Below the pieces are notes generated by a model. It was not told where the DNA came from, did not search any database, and saw nothing but the letters and a program-made list of their open reading frames with translations. From Siderastrea radians (lineage: Eukaryota > Cnidaria > Anthozoa > Scleractinia > Rhizangiidae), in the NCBI GenBank assembly GCA_964017195.1, contig OZ024896.1, positions 35,457,307 to 35,521,306 of the forward strand: DNA of 64,000 nt. The letters are read 5' to 3'. The translations under genes were made by a program, and so were the position numbers. Position 1 is the stretch's first letter. Each line of letters begins with the position of its first letter. Positions 47,458-58,321 of the stretch are shown piece after piece.

Positions 47458-48300
47458 TCATCTATTAAATCTTGAACGATGTTGTTCTATTGCATTTGCC
47501 TTAGTTGGTGCAGGCTCCGAGGCAATGTTCTTTGGCAGCTGAACAGGTGCAGGCTGGGCAACTGCATTTCCTTGTTCCACGCGTTTCAAGACTTCTGATA
47601 GCAAACCTGTCAAATACCCATACGATTTCTTTTCACTGATTGGCTTTAGTACCCACCGTTTATTAGCTTTCGGAAAACACAGTTTGCAGCGTGCTTCGCC
47701 TGCCTGTTCCCCTGTCTTGACTTGAGCTTGTCTGCGGCCAGTGTTTGCGTTGTTATCAAGGGCAGCACGCTGTGTCCTGGCAACCATTCCGTTGTATGAG
47801 AAGTGCTCACGCTTTGAACAATACTTCAGCATCATCGAGTGGTACACTTCAATTTTTCCTGTGTGGCAGAAGTCGGTCAGCTTGGCAAGATCCTTAAGCA
47901 GTTTAGGATTCAGGACTACTTCCTCTAAAGCTAAGTGAGCTGGTGTACCTGGCTTGAGCCAACAGACTTTCTTAACTTCAGAGGATGAAATGCGCCTGTG
48001 ACTGCACCTATGGAAAAGAGTGTTTCCTGACCATTTGTGCTTGTTGGCCACGTGATCCAGCACTGACTTACATTTTTCACGCAGCAGTTGGACACTGGTG
48101 ATTGGTGATTGGAAATGGACTGTATCCATGGGGACAATTCCTCACAACCCTTTTGTTTGGCTTTCTGGTTGAGCTTTTTGACCACCCACTTTGAAAGATG
48201 CCAGACATCGTATTGATGATTGATGTGTGGGTAGTCCTTGGACATGCTGCTGCTGATGGACACATGACGGTCTGTTGCAGGAAAGACATTTTCGCAATAT
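47458..48300 (-). pseudogene. Transposase-derived protein, frameshifted
   Basis: Minus strand, from about 48290: VFPATDRHVSISSSMSKDYP and HQYDVWHLSKWVVKKLNQKA, then after a frame change near 48100 VLDHVANKHKWSGNTLFHRC and WLKPGTPAHLALEEVVLNPK to a stop at 47458. The DRH..HQYDVWH block and the following region belong to a repetitive transposon-derived family I know from cnidarian and fish genomes, probably RNase H/DDE-like. The N-terminal half is not recognisable upstream. It faces the P2X7-domain gene tail to tail, with a SINE and a tandem repeat between them. Confidence 0.55.
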
Positions 48301-48766
48301 TAGCGGTATTATCTCTTCATTTTCAAATAAGCTCAAGCCCTCATGAAAGCCCGCCAAAATACTCTGACAAGGCGCTACGTTTGGCTTGGGCGAGAAGGTA
48401 TGCAAGTGATTCGTGATCATTGGCACTGACCAAGAAATGCTGATAATACAAAATAACCGAACACATCGCCGTAAGCCCTTCCACTCATTCCGCTCTTTGA
48501 CTCTTTGTTTCTGTTTATTTCTCAGACTCCGCAATATCAAAAAAGAGCTATTTTTGACTGCAAGATAAAACTAGGCTAAGTGCAGTTGGATTTTACTCTT
48601 TAAGCCCAGTGCATGTTAGTAACAGTTGAATTGCGAAAACCTGTGAAATAAGCTTTGAGAAAATTTCTGTAACTGCTAGTTATTAAAAGAATCGTGTTTC
48701 CACCATGCGTTTACGAAATCCATGCGGAATCCATCCCGAGCTTAAAAAATTTTAACTGGGTCAGAA

Positions 48767-48990
48767 ACGATGGAATTTGTATCCCTCAGACAAGGCTTTC
48801 AGGCGCCGCGCCCAAGCTTCTAAGGTGACAAAATCCATCCTTTGCTGTAGAATAATTTTAATAAGGTCACTTAACATTAAACGATTTTCCTAAACTATAG
48901 TTCTAGGGATTTTGTGTCCCTCAGGGAAAGCTTTCAGGGGCTGTGCCCAAGCTTCTGAGGTGACGAAATCCACCCTTTGCTGTAGATTGT
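48767..48990. repeat. Direct repeat pair
   Basis: GTGTCCCTCAG/GTATCCCTCAG..AAGCTTCT(A/G)AGGTGAC(A)AAATCCA(T/C)CCTTTGCTGTAG-type blocks occur at about 48780-48850 and 48910-48985. Non-coding. Confidence 0.6.
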
Positions 48991-49436
48991 GAAAAAAAAT
49001 TTCAAAAAGAATAACTTGTTAACGTAGCAGACGGTAGAGCCCGGTGACATGAATGTAGGGAATACTTAGCGGCTTTTCAACTTAGCGGTGTCATTGGTTC
49101 GCGTCGCCAATTTTCTTGCCAGATTTTTTTCGAATTGATCAAGTTAGCGATCTCTTCGAATGCCGCATTACTTTAAACGATTATACTTGGAGTTTACAGC
49201 GCACTGCAAAAACAACCAAGCCAGCAAATGGCAAGTTAGCTACGTTTACGTTTTCTTTGATTTGTACGGTATTTGTACAAACGTATAGGCTCTGTTCAGC
49301 TGTCTGTTGTTAACTGAAGCAGCTAAGCTAAAAAGCGTACAATCGTACACTGACCATTGCCTTGTTTTTTAGCAGCCTTTATTTATCCACGGTAAAATCT
49401 TCAGTATTTACAAGTCAAAATAATAACAATACTCTT

Positions 49437-50255
49437 TTACGAGATTGCCGCGTGGGAGCCTGACTGACGATTGTTGTAAAGTCGGTCAATTTCCCTTTTA
49501 AAGCTCCCAAGAGAGTTTAATTTCCGTAAATTGACGGGTAGGCTGTTCCCTAATAGCGCCTCGCTGTAGCCAAAGCTACGCTTAAGATAGTTCGTGCGTG
49601 GCTTGGGCAGGTCTAGTTCGATCTCGGAATCTCTTAAATTATACGGTGTAAAGACCGTATAATTTGGAGTGGTCCAAGATTGCTTCCCTGTGGGACGCCA
49701 CAGGAAACTGGGGCAATATTTGACAAATGGCCATTTATACTGCATTTTTGGCTTCGGTCGCAAAGAAATGATTCAAACCATTTGAGACTACTCCTGTCAA
49801 CACCGTAAAGCTTCCGTATGAGAACATTGTGGTCAATGGTGTCAAATGCCTCTTTGAGATCGATGAAAATTACACCATTAACAAGGCCATTGTCGATGTT
49901 GACCGACCAGTAACTTTTAAAATAACCACTGTCAATCCAGATTGACAGTGGGTTATTAAGTTGTTGTCATTAAGATACTCGCAAAGCTGGTCGTATATAA
50001 TTTTTCGAAAATTTTTACGACTGTCGGAATAATAGATATTGGTGACATTGGTCGATAGTTGTTTGGGTCGTCCCTTAAGAACATCCTCAGGCTCAGCCAA
50101 ATTTTACTTGTTCTTGTAAAATAAAGAGTATATTAGGAGACACTCTAGCCAATTTCCACTCAGTGGGAAAGACACCAGTGCTAATCGACCTTGTAAATAT
50201 TTGTGTGAGTAAAATGTTCTGGAAAAAGCGTGGGCAAAAATTTGAAACCGCAACC
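49437..50255 (-). pseudogene. Dead LINE reverse transcriptase with internal deletion
   Basis: Reading on minus from about 50255: ISTGVFPTEWKLARVSP; after frame changes IIYDQLCEYLNDNNLITHCQ; then GVIFIDLKEAFDTIDHNVL with the RT catalytic Asp; then VSCGVPQGSNLGP. The FADD region is missing. The sequence jumps to a C-terminal tail with YNLRDSEIELDLPKPRTNYL and LNSLGSFKREIDRLY. Several frameshifts make it non-functional. It resembles the CR1/L2-like LINEs common in cnidarians and fish. Confidence 0.75.
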
Positions 50256-51430
50256 GGAAAGCAAAATTTTTGCAGTCAATTGCAGGGTCGCAGTCGTGGG
50301 AGATTCTAACTGTTACTGAATACAACTGACGTCAAATAAAGTATACCAATTGCACACGAGAGTAAAAACCCAAGCTATGTCCTGTTGAATTGAAGCTTTG
50401 GCGATTATTAAATAACGATTTATTCTTAAAAAATCTGCAACAGCTTTTCTTATTGAGCATCTTGTATGAAAGAAAGAAATGTTATTCGTGGTCAGCTCCA
50501 CGTCCTCTGCGATCATGTTTTGATTTTTCGACTTTTAAGATCCACCACTACCACAGCAATTCTTTCGCGAACAGCTAAACGTAAGAAAAGCAAAAGCCGC
50601 ATTTAAACAAGTACTGGGCACAAAATGAAGGAGATGCACGCTTATTTGGTTGTGTCATAATTATTCTGTTTTTTTTTCTTCCATTGTCGAAGCGTTGACA
50701 GTTGCCACTGTGATTCCTATTGTTCAGCTCGATTTTCCAATATCCAAGCACTACGGTGTCTTTGTTGTTTTTGCCGATTTTCAAAGTTTTTGCGAACAGG
50801 AAAAGTTAGGGTTGCACTATGAAAATTATGCTGTTGACAGATTTTGACCGCAAAGTCAATGATCTTTCGCAAAAATTTGCCAAGTGCGAACCATGCCTAT
50901 ATTGCCAGCCATTTTTAGTTGGTTCAAGATAGGACTCAGGCTCTACATTAGATGACGGTATTTCGAAGGTCAGTCTCTCACCGATGTTTGAGACGTGCAA
51001 ATTTAATTCTTCTTCTTCGAGACCATATAAATGGGGCCTCAAATTCTTTTCCTGAGAGATCTTCAAGGTTTCATTCAAATCTCGAACGTTACAAAGAAAT
51101 TTTCAAATGTTCATTTCAGTCTTGTGGATTACTGATCACGCGTGACGGAGCAGGTCCCCGGAGCACGGCTGTATCGAGCTGTAACTAGAAGCTTCTAAGG
51201 AACAGCTATAATATCAAATTATGAAAAATAAATGATTCATAGACGGTCCAGCTCGCTCACGTATTGCCTGTTTGGTAGTACCTCATTTGGTTTTTACGGT
51301 ATTTAGATATATTCCCGGTTTCAACGGTGCTGTTATCCGCATAGCTAAATAAAAATGGGATTTTGGCAGAGATGAAAGAAAACTCATTAAATTTAATACC
51401 GATGACAGCTAAAGGACATGCTTCGAAGTT
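50256..51430. other. No gene seen
   Basis: Short frames on both strands without recognisable motifs. Spacer between the dead LINE and the tandem duplication. Confidence 0.4.
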
Positions 51431-51639
51431 TTTTAATGTAAATGCCCGAAACAAAAGAATTTAGGAGTTAATACTTTTTCGTGATTTCTGCTTAGAACCG
51501 GCCCCTTCTTGTATTGTCCACTAGGGGCTGCCCGGTCAATATCTGTGACATCTTCGTGCGTGTTTATGTGTAATTTGTAATTACGTGGTTTAAACTGTTT
51601 ACTTATTCCGGATTGTATCACGTACATACATAGCTACTT

Positions 51640-51941
51640 TCGGTATATATACTGTTTGGTTCTACCAGTGAACATGATTGAAGTAGAGTCAGTCGACCTT
51701 CGTCCGCACTTCTTGCCAATACACGCCTGAACCAAACGCTTACCGAAGCAGTTCTAAGCTATTTTCCACGAAACCCTTCTTTCTTGAGAAGCAATTAAGG
51801 TAAGTATTTATTATTAGCCTTCGAAAGCTTAAATTTAAGTACGGTGAACTAGTACAAAATGTAAGACCAGGTTCGACGTACTTTTGTGTCAATGATGACT
51901 CCAGTTTGAAGATAAACCGATTCTTGACCATTCTTATTCAG
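51640..51941 (+). promoter_or_regulatory. TATA promoter and noncoding first exon, unit A
   Basis: CGGTATATATACTG at 51642-51655 is a clear TATA box. About 145 bp downstream is a strong donor (CAATTAAG|GTAAGT at 51799/51800). An acceptor, CATTCTTATTCAG, follows at 51941. No long frame occurs, so this looks like a 5'-UTR exon and intron. It is conserved in unit B at 58322-58640. The gene served is probably the secreted peptide or the former family X copy; not resolved. Confidence 0.5.
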
Positions 51942-52034
51942 GTGCGACCAGAATTTGATCTACAACGAGAATAAGCTTAGAATCTTGAGAACATAATCTC
52001 TTGCTATGGTTTAGTATAATAGAGTTTGTATGAG

Positions 52035-52322
52035 GTGGGCTGTACAAAGTTTGTAAGAGAAAAACAAATTTGGTATGAGAAATATAACGCTTGTATGCGA
52101 AAAATAAAGTTTGCTGAAGAAGGATAAAGTTTGTATGGGAAAAATAAAGTTTTCATGGCAAAAATAAAGTTTGCACGCAAAAATAAAGTTTATATGGGGA
52201 AAATAAAGTTTGTATGGCAAAAATAAAGTTTGTTTGGCAAAAATAAAGTTTGCACGCGAAAAAAAAAAGGGTTTGTATGGGAAAAATAAATGGTGTATGG
52301 CACAAAATAAAGTTTGTATGCG
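52035..52322. repeat. Minisatellite, about 21-bp unit
   Basis: About a dozen units of the type AAAATAAAGTTTGTATGGCA in tandem, with substitutions and small length changes. Present in unit A after the duplicated promoter; no equivalent was seen in unit B. Confidence 0.85.
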
Positions 52323-53608
52323 GTATACTTGTCTTCTTTCCGACATGTACAACCACTGTGGTTATGATTTTACGATTTATTGGGCGCTTCTACCCGTGTT
52401 GAAAGCGTTTAAAACTAAAGCTACGGACGTTATTGTATACTATCTTTTCAGAGAAAGAGTGAACAATAGACTGCAAAAGTCACACTTCCCATTAAAATGC
52501 TCCAGGTGTTCTAAGATATTTACTTTTGCATATAGACGCGCCTTTCATAGACAACTTTTCCTAGAACATGTTCTTAGCATTTTCAATCCAGTTGGTCGAA
52601 AAACTGAACAGAAAGAGTCATAAAAGATTGCAAACGCCACAGCTTCCTCTATAATGTCCGCGGTGTTTAAAGACGTTTTTTTAAAATGCCTTTGGTGTTC
52701 CTCGCGCACTTTTAATAAGAATAAACGCGCCTTGCATTTAATATATGTAAACACTTTCTCATAGGCATTTTAAAGAAATGAAACGTCGTCCGCATTTTTT
52801 TGTTAGCATTTTAAATCCAGCGTTCTTATTAAACTGAACAAAAAAGTGAACAACAGACAATCATTAGTAATCAATCACAGACTCAAAACGTAGAACTACC
52901 TCTTACAGCATAGTAAATAGCACCTCACGAAGTACTGCTCAAAAGCTTTCATTTGAGTGGTCAAACCTTTGCAACCCCTAAGCCTTAGTTTGAACCAGGT
53001 TCTCGAAAAACTCTATTGCTGGAGGAACGGTGGTTTGTTAGTTACAATAATGCATTACTGCTCTGGTTCGAATGTCTTGCTAATGGTTAAATATTAGTGT
53101 GCCCAGTTGGTAATGTGAATGATACTGTGTTGATCAATTCCACCAGGTCTGCCAGTTGTGTAGTCGAAGGGAAAACAGATTTGAAGGAAAGTAAGTACTA
53201 CAGCTTGAAAACACTGCTTTTATTTATAACAGCTCGAAAAAATATTAATATGGAGTAGTGGAGCAATTCGGTCCTTGGACAAAATTTGCTAATTTAGTTA
53301 AACTTGAAAAATATTGTAAAAGAAACAGTACCAGCACAATGCCTTGCTTCGGTCAGCATCCAATCAACAAATTACCTGTCTAGGGGTGGGGTGGGTCTAC
53401 TTGCAGCCTACGTGTAGAGTTGTTGCATTTGTCTGCGCGATTTTTTAAAAGTTGTTTTTAATGTTAAACTGACAAAAAAAAAAAAAAAAGAAAAAGCAAA
53501 TCCTTGCATGTCAAGCGTAGAGCGCGTTGAGGAAGCCGGCAAAATAATATAGCGCTGATGGGTGCTGAAATATTTTGTAAACGTCTTACTCCGGTCATCA
53601 TCCAATCA

Positions 53609-54243
53609 GAGTCAAATCTTTCTACGTAGTCAGATCAGCCTTGCTGCTTTGTTTGTCATTTGAGTATTTCTTTGGCTGATTAGGTCTGGTTTACTAGATC
53701 CTACGTACACGTGCAGCATTTTCGTTTGCGGTCCTTTGCTTATATTGTTCTACTGTATGTATCTTTTTGGACCGTAGGTCTTTTTAATAGATCCGATATG
53801 CTGTTCTTTATAGCATGGTTTTGTCCATGTTTCTTTATAAGGTTGGTTTTGTCCATCCTATATCTTTGGCTCTGCGAGACATCGACACGACACTTGGACT
53901 CTCGACCTTTCCAAGACACGTGATGGCGTGATTTGGTGGGCGTGCGTCCTCGTTTAGGGCTTTTAACAGAGTGCATGGGTATTTTTACGGCATTTTCGCC
54001 ATCTTGCTATGCCGTACTGATGAGCTCTAAGAAGAGCGAAACAGCTGTCTACGGCTGCAACCCTGCTCTGTTAAAGTTCTATTAGTGTCGTGTTGATGTC
54101 TTGCAGAGTCAAATCTTTCTACGTAGTCAGATCAGCCTTGCTGCTTTGTTTGTCATTTGAGTATTTCTTTGGCTGATTAGGTCTGGTTTACTAGATCCTA
54201 CGTACACGTGCAGCATTTTCGTTTGCGGTCCTTTGCTTATATT
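53609..54243 (+). mobile_element. Retrozyme-like element: 138-bp direct terminal repeats, hammerhead ribozyme, 5-bp target duplication
   Basis: 53609-53746 and 54106-54243 are direct copies, identical as read, starting GAGTCAAATC and ending TTGCTTATATT. AATCA flanks the element at 53604-53608 and 54244-54248. The homologous site in unit B (about 59878-59895, CATCATCCAATCAAAAAATA) has no insert, which proves insertion at this point. The ends lack TG..CA, and no primer-binding site or purine tract is seen, so an ordinary small LTR element is less likely. Equally, the element is 1.28 tandem units of 497 bp, as expected if a circular RNA was reverse-transcribed slightly past one turn. A complete hammerhead core lies inside. 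No protein is encoded. Confidence 0.82.
54011..54055 (+). ncRNA. Type I hammerhead self-cleaving ribozyme
   Basis: Stem I is GCCGTA (54011-54016) paired with TACGGC (54050-54055). It may extend through a small internal loop by TTGC/GCAA. The core CTGATGA is at 54017-54023. Stem II is GCTCT-AAGA-AGAGC (54024-54037). GAAA is at 54038-54041. Stem III is the palindrome CAGCTG (54042-54047), which has no loop as a monomer and so fits the dimer-acting hammerheads with minimal stem III known from Penelope-like elements and retrozymes. The cleavage triplet GTC is 54047-54049, with cleavage predicted after C54049. Every conserved core base is present. An outer helix, TTTAACAGAG (53962-53971) with CTCTGTTAAA (54066-54075), encloses it. 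Confidence 0.85.
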
Positions 54244-54363
54244 AATCAAAAAATACCTTGTCAAGCCGGGTGGGATATAGCACTGATGGGCGCTGAAATA
54301 GCTTTGCAAAGTTTTCAATATCTTAAATGCAGGCTCTCAGAAATCTCGTTTATCCCCTCCTAG

Positions 54364-54617
54364 ATGAAGGTTTATTCTGCTATTTTGCTCCTGATGTTGG
54401 TTTCCATGGTGACGGCCTCCAGTTTGAGAAAGAAGCTTGCCCTAGAGAAAATGGAACGCACGCAAGAAGATCCTGAGCTCAAGTGGGCCGAGATTAACGA
54501 CTTCAAGGTATGGAAAAGACATAGAAATTAACTCCCGCATTGTTATAATATATCCATAACATTTACAATGATAAGAAAGATGGAACATTTAGTATGCCAC
54601 GAGCGTGGTGCAAACAA

Positions 54618-54667
<50 letters not shown>

Positions 54668-54849
54668 TATTCATGCCTGCAATGTTTATACTGTAGGATT
54701 TTGAATGAAGAAGGGGAAACAACAAATATTGATTGATTGAAATGGTTGACACTTTTTGTATTTGTTTCTTGTAGCCGTTTAAGCTCAAGAATTCTCAACG
54801 GGACTCCAATAAAGACGGCACTCTTAAAGATTGTCCTCCTGGATATTGG
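54364..54849 (+). CDS. Small secreted peptide precursor, unit A copy (two exons seen)
   Basis: Exon 1 (54364-54507, 48 codons) encodes a signal peptide, MKVYSAILLLMLVSMVTAS, followed by a charged propeptide-like helix (LRKKLALEKMERTQEDPELK). It ends phase 0 at AAG|GTATGG. Exon 2 (54775-54849, 25 codons) follows TTTCTTGTAG and encodes PFKLKNSQRDSNKD, then DCPPGYW, ending TGG|GTAAGA. A possible last exon is 57201-57236 (TTTTCTAG|TGT), which would add Cys and about ten residues before TAG. Signal peptide, acidic pro-region and a cysteine-containing tail suggest a secreted peptide. I do not recognise the family. A near-identical gene lies in unit B and a broken relative at 38428. Confidence 0.62.
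54617..54665. repeat. AAT microsatellite in the unit A peptide-gene intron
   Basis: Uninterrupted AAT/ATA repeat of about 16 units. The same intron in unit B has a much longer array. Confidence 0.9.
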
Positions 54850-55859
54850 GTAAGAATAGCACATTAAATTTTCCATCAATAAAATATTGTTTTCTCTCTA
54901 CTGATAGGTCAGATAAAGAAAATAAGAATTTGTTTTCAAAACTTAAAATCAAACTTTTGACAGAATACAGTTTTATTCTGTTTCAACCAAGCCGCCCACG
55001 CAGTCGTTTTTGAGGGAGTAGTATTACACTCCGCATCGCCCCTTTCTCGTTGGTTCCCGCCTCTTTGCGCCTTTTCGATTGCAAAATTCTATGCAACGTT
55101 GTGTTATTTTTTCCTTAATCTCCCACATCCCGCACCTTGAGAATCCCGCTTCCCGCACCCTCTTGTCCCGCATCCCGTACATTTCCTGTCTTTCCTTTTC
55201 TTCCTCGCCCGCTCGTCTCCCTCACAATGGGGGAAACACATTAGCGGTTAGAACCTCTCATTCTTTTGCACTTGCGGATTTACCCTTCCTTTCATTCTTT
55301 TTTAGCTGAATTGTTGAAATCCAATGCTGCTGACCTGTTGTTTATCTGCACTAAGAGAAACCAAGGAAGTGATTAAAACAAGCTACTTGGGAACAGAATA
55401 CCTGCTGCGTGGCTAAGCGGTTATTGATATGCATACTTAAAACTGACTGGAAGTGTGTAATCCATGGTGTAATATTTTTAAACGATCAAAATATAATAAA
55501 TGCTGGTTCGAGAAACGATGGTGATGTGTTTTATAGGTTGTCTGGAAAAGCGGCGACACCTCCTGCATTTCTGTAGTTCCGCATCCCACGGACTTGCAAA
55601 CATGAGCCAGCACGTTTAAATCATCAAACGTATCTCCGAAGTAATGCTTTGTGCTTTTGTAGCAAGTTGGCATGGAACCTGGGGGTAGATGGAAGGGGGG
55701 GGGGGTGGGGGAAGAATTATTCGACTCAAGTGTGCTGACCTTGTCTATGACAAAACTTTCGCCCTTCCTCTATCCTGTTTATGACTTGAATCGAAGATTA
55801 TTTGATTCCTGACAACGATCTATAGTCGACAATGATCTCCTCAGTTATGTCCAGGATTG

Positions 55860-56110
55860 AACTCTGCAAGGAATTTTACGATTTTTCGCTTCAGTTCCAA
55901 ATTTTTCGTTTCAAAGTAGGAAGATTAACAAATTTTACGTTTTTTGCGATTTTTCGGTTTAGGCAAGCAAGAATTACAAATTTACGTTTTTTTCGATTTT
56001 TCACTTGAGACGTGTAAAGACGGGTAAGATTTAAAAATTTAACTCTTTTATTGATTTTTCATTTGAGACATGCGAGATTTGCAAATTTTACGCTCTTGGC
56101 GATTTTCCGT
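55860..56110. repeat. ACGATTTTTCGCTT-type tandem repeat, unit A
   Basis: Imperfect units of about 40-50 bp built on TTTTACG..GCGATTTTTCG..GAGACATGCAAGATTTGCAA. The same array is in unit B at 62638-62860. Confidence 0.6.
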
Positions 56111-57200
56111 GAAATACCACAATCTAGAGGTAGCCGGCTAGCCGATTTACAACATTTTCAAAATTTCGCAGCTTCAACTATTTTTTTGCTGTGTTACGAT
56201 TTTTTTTTCAGTCTTTTTCTTGCTAATTGCCTAAGATAGAACATGAATCTATGAATATCCCTTATTCTAAAAGCATTTAGAACATAGTCACACCCACTCA
56301 GCCAATTAGTTCCAGCATTTCGATGCTCTATATTCCATAAACTGTCTTAAATTATGTAAAGTGGCGGGGGCTTTGAATGACAGGGAAATTGTGGGGTAAA
56401 ATTAGTATTCACATGCACAGAATTTCTGCATTCATTGGTGCACGACAGTGATGCTATTCGGAGCATAATAGTGACATTTGTTGAGCACGAAGAATTAGCA
56501 TAATAGTGTGAAACATTGAGCATAATGTGGACAACCCTACTCCTGGCCCTAATTGGCTTCAGACCTGAGCAGCCTGTGAATCAGGATTGCAGTCTGTAAC
56601 TGCAACTTAAAATGTAACCTGTACATCAAGGGTATGGTTTATTTTTGAAAAATGAAAACACATTTAGCTTTCTGTATTTGCATGATAAGGGTTCAGGAAA
56701 ATCCTACTTTGGTTTTGCAAAAGCAATTTATCTGTGGTAAATATAATTTCTCGAAAGATGGTCCAAAACTTCCGAAGGGAGAATGTTCGCTTAACAATAA
56801 GGACCCTTCGTTGTCAGAATAGTTTCTGTCCGCTCTCCAAATTTCATCCGTATGCGTCGCCACTGAAGTTCTGAGTTCCTGTTAGATGGAACACCACATA
56901 TTTCCAACCGAAATTTTCATCAAGTAGAACAACCTGTTTTTTTTAACGTCCTTAGGTCATTCAGAAAAAGAGCTTCGGTCCGGCTTCGGTTGCGGAGGGC
57001 GACCATGCACCTTCCAGGGGGGGGGGGGGTTGGGTTATGGACTAACAGGCGTTTTTAAAGGAGGCACAGTTGGTTACAAAGAGATTTTAAAAAGGAATCA
57101 CGTTCTAAATTTAGACTGCACCATACAGCAATTAGCCAGATTAAGAACCGTTGTCATCAAGGTGTTAAATGTGATGGCCTCTCTTTTTCCTCTTTTCTAG

Positions 57201-57236
57201 TGTCGGAAATTTTTTCTCTTGGAACAACCAGTATAG
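57201..57236 (+). CDS. Candidate last exon of the unit A secreted peptide
   Basis: A strong polypyrimidine tract and acceptor (CTTTTTCCTCTTTTCTAG) are followed by 12 codons in phase 0, CRKFFLLEQPV and TAG. It would join CPPGYW from exon 2 (54849) across a 2.35-kb intron. Supported only by phase, acceptor quality and the extra cysteine. Confidence 0.28.
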   Translation, partial: CRKFFLLEQPV

Positions 57237-57510
57237 CTCATAAAGATATCTGATTATGATGTCCGATCAGCGCACGACTGTTTACGTTCTGTTTCCGAGT
57301 TCTCCAGTTCTCTATTTCCGCACGCCGGAAATGTGAACCGTAATATAAGCAGTTGCTTTTTTGCCACTTTCAAGCCGAAGAAGGCCGAAGTTTTTCGGTC
57401 GAAAAGTCTTTTTCAGGTTTTTGTTGACAACGTTGTTTTAAAATTCACTAGTCAGTGCCAGAAAGTCCATGAATGTATTACAGCAATGTTCCTGAAGATC
57501 TCCTTTGTGT

Positions 57511-57798
57511 CCAATTCAGTTCAACGAAACTGATTTTCCCATGAGGGTCGTTTCCGGGAAGGTTGGGTGGCCTAACGGGAACCTGGAATTTGTGAAGGAT
57601 ATCAACCCCTGTTCGTTTTATCAGAATACTATTGAGAGCATTACTGGTAATTTCTCCATTGGAGGGTACATGAAGATAGCTTACAATGGCAGGTTCAGTC
57701 CTGAGAAGGAAGAAGATGATGCATACGAAAGAGATGCTGGAATAATCGAGTTTGCTATGTCAAGGCCATTTTATAACCCTTGGGGGGACATACCTTAG
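57511..57798 (+). pseudogene. Family X C-terminal fragment in duplication unit A
   Basis: The frame IQFNETDFPMRVVSGKVGW followed by FSIGGYMKIAYNG and IIEFAMS matches the beta-rich C-terminal domain of family X (VQFINETNFPMKVVSGEVGW, FSTGGYLIIYMN, VIEFALS). It stops at TAG 57798 after PFYNPWGDIP, well before the conserved C-terminus WRFVVQNFDPFAV. Nothing corresponding to the N-terminal 370 residues is visible upstream. It is a truncated remnant, possibly an exon of a rearranged gene because an AG (AATTCAG) precedes it. Confidence 0.6.
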
Positions 57799-58321
57799 GT
57801 AGAAGATCTATACGGATTTACGTTGTTATTCATTTTCATGATCGAAGTACGAGCAAATTTTGAGTGGTGAAGTGTTAGCGTGCTCAGATTTTCCCACCGT
57901 ACCAAGTGTTTGTTTGACGTTGTTTCCAGAATGTGTTTTGATAGTGCATAAGTAAGGTCGTAAGGACTTCGGCTCCTTTGAAGAAGTAGGGCTCAAGTAT
58001 ACTTAAGAACTACTTACTACACAAGTATGAACCCACCTAATACTCGAAACAAAAGAATTCACGCCTAGCGTTATTCTAATCGCAGACAAATACTTGAAGA
58101 ACGCGACGTTAAAGGTCGCTTTTGTCCTAAAATCGAGAGTGCAGCTTGAAATGTGTGTAAGTGAGTGGGTGACAGGAAACCTGCCCCTTCTTGTATTGTC
58201 CACTAGATTCTGCCCGGTCAATATCTGTGACATCTTCGTGCGTATTTATGTGTAATTTGTAATTACGTGGTTTAAACTGTTTACTTATTCCGGATTGTAT
58301 CACGTACATACACAGCTACTT

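Larger units (their letters stand above)
51430..57800 (+). repeat. Tandem segmental duplication, unit A
   Basis: Blocks in the same order as unit B: promoter and first exon (51480-52010), peptide gene flank and exons (53100-54850), TCCCGCATCCCG-rich block (55020-55320), 55320-56290, then a family X remnant. Private insertions are the 21-bp minisatellite and the ribozyme element. Confidence 0.75.

Noticed and set aside
53550..53580. CTGATGGGTGCTGAAATA, resembling a hammerhead core, also at about 38327, 54283 and 59923
   Set aside because: The last base of CTGANGA is G, there is no stem II between the two parts, and unit copies vary without compensation. It is simply part of the duplicated flank.
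53604..54248. Ordinary small LTR retrotransposon (TRIM)
   Set aside because: The ends are GA..TT rather than TG..CA, and no primer-binding site or polypurine tract adjoins the repeats. The hammerhead and 1.28-unit geometry fit a circular-RNA origin better, although this alternative is not fully excluded.
55120..55210. CCCGCATCCCGC and similar short C-rich repeats (also 25900-26000, 27070-27240, 60950-61010) as a possible array
   Set aside because: Units are irregular and unspaced and belong to transposon ends or duplicated blocks. Nothing resembles a CRISPR array, and the DNA is eukaryotic.
56950..57030. Cys-containing frame (SGFGCGGRPCTFQ) as third exon of the secreted peptide
   Set aside because: Its phase does not fit the phase-0 end of exon 2 from the available acceptors, and it runs into a G-run.
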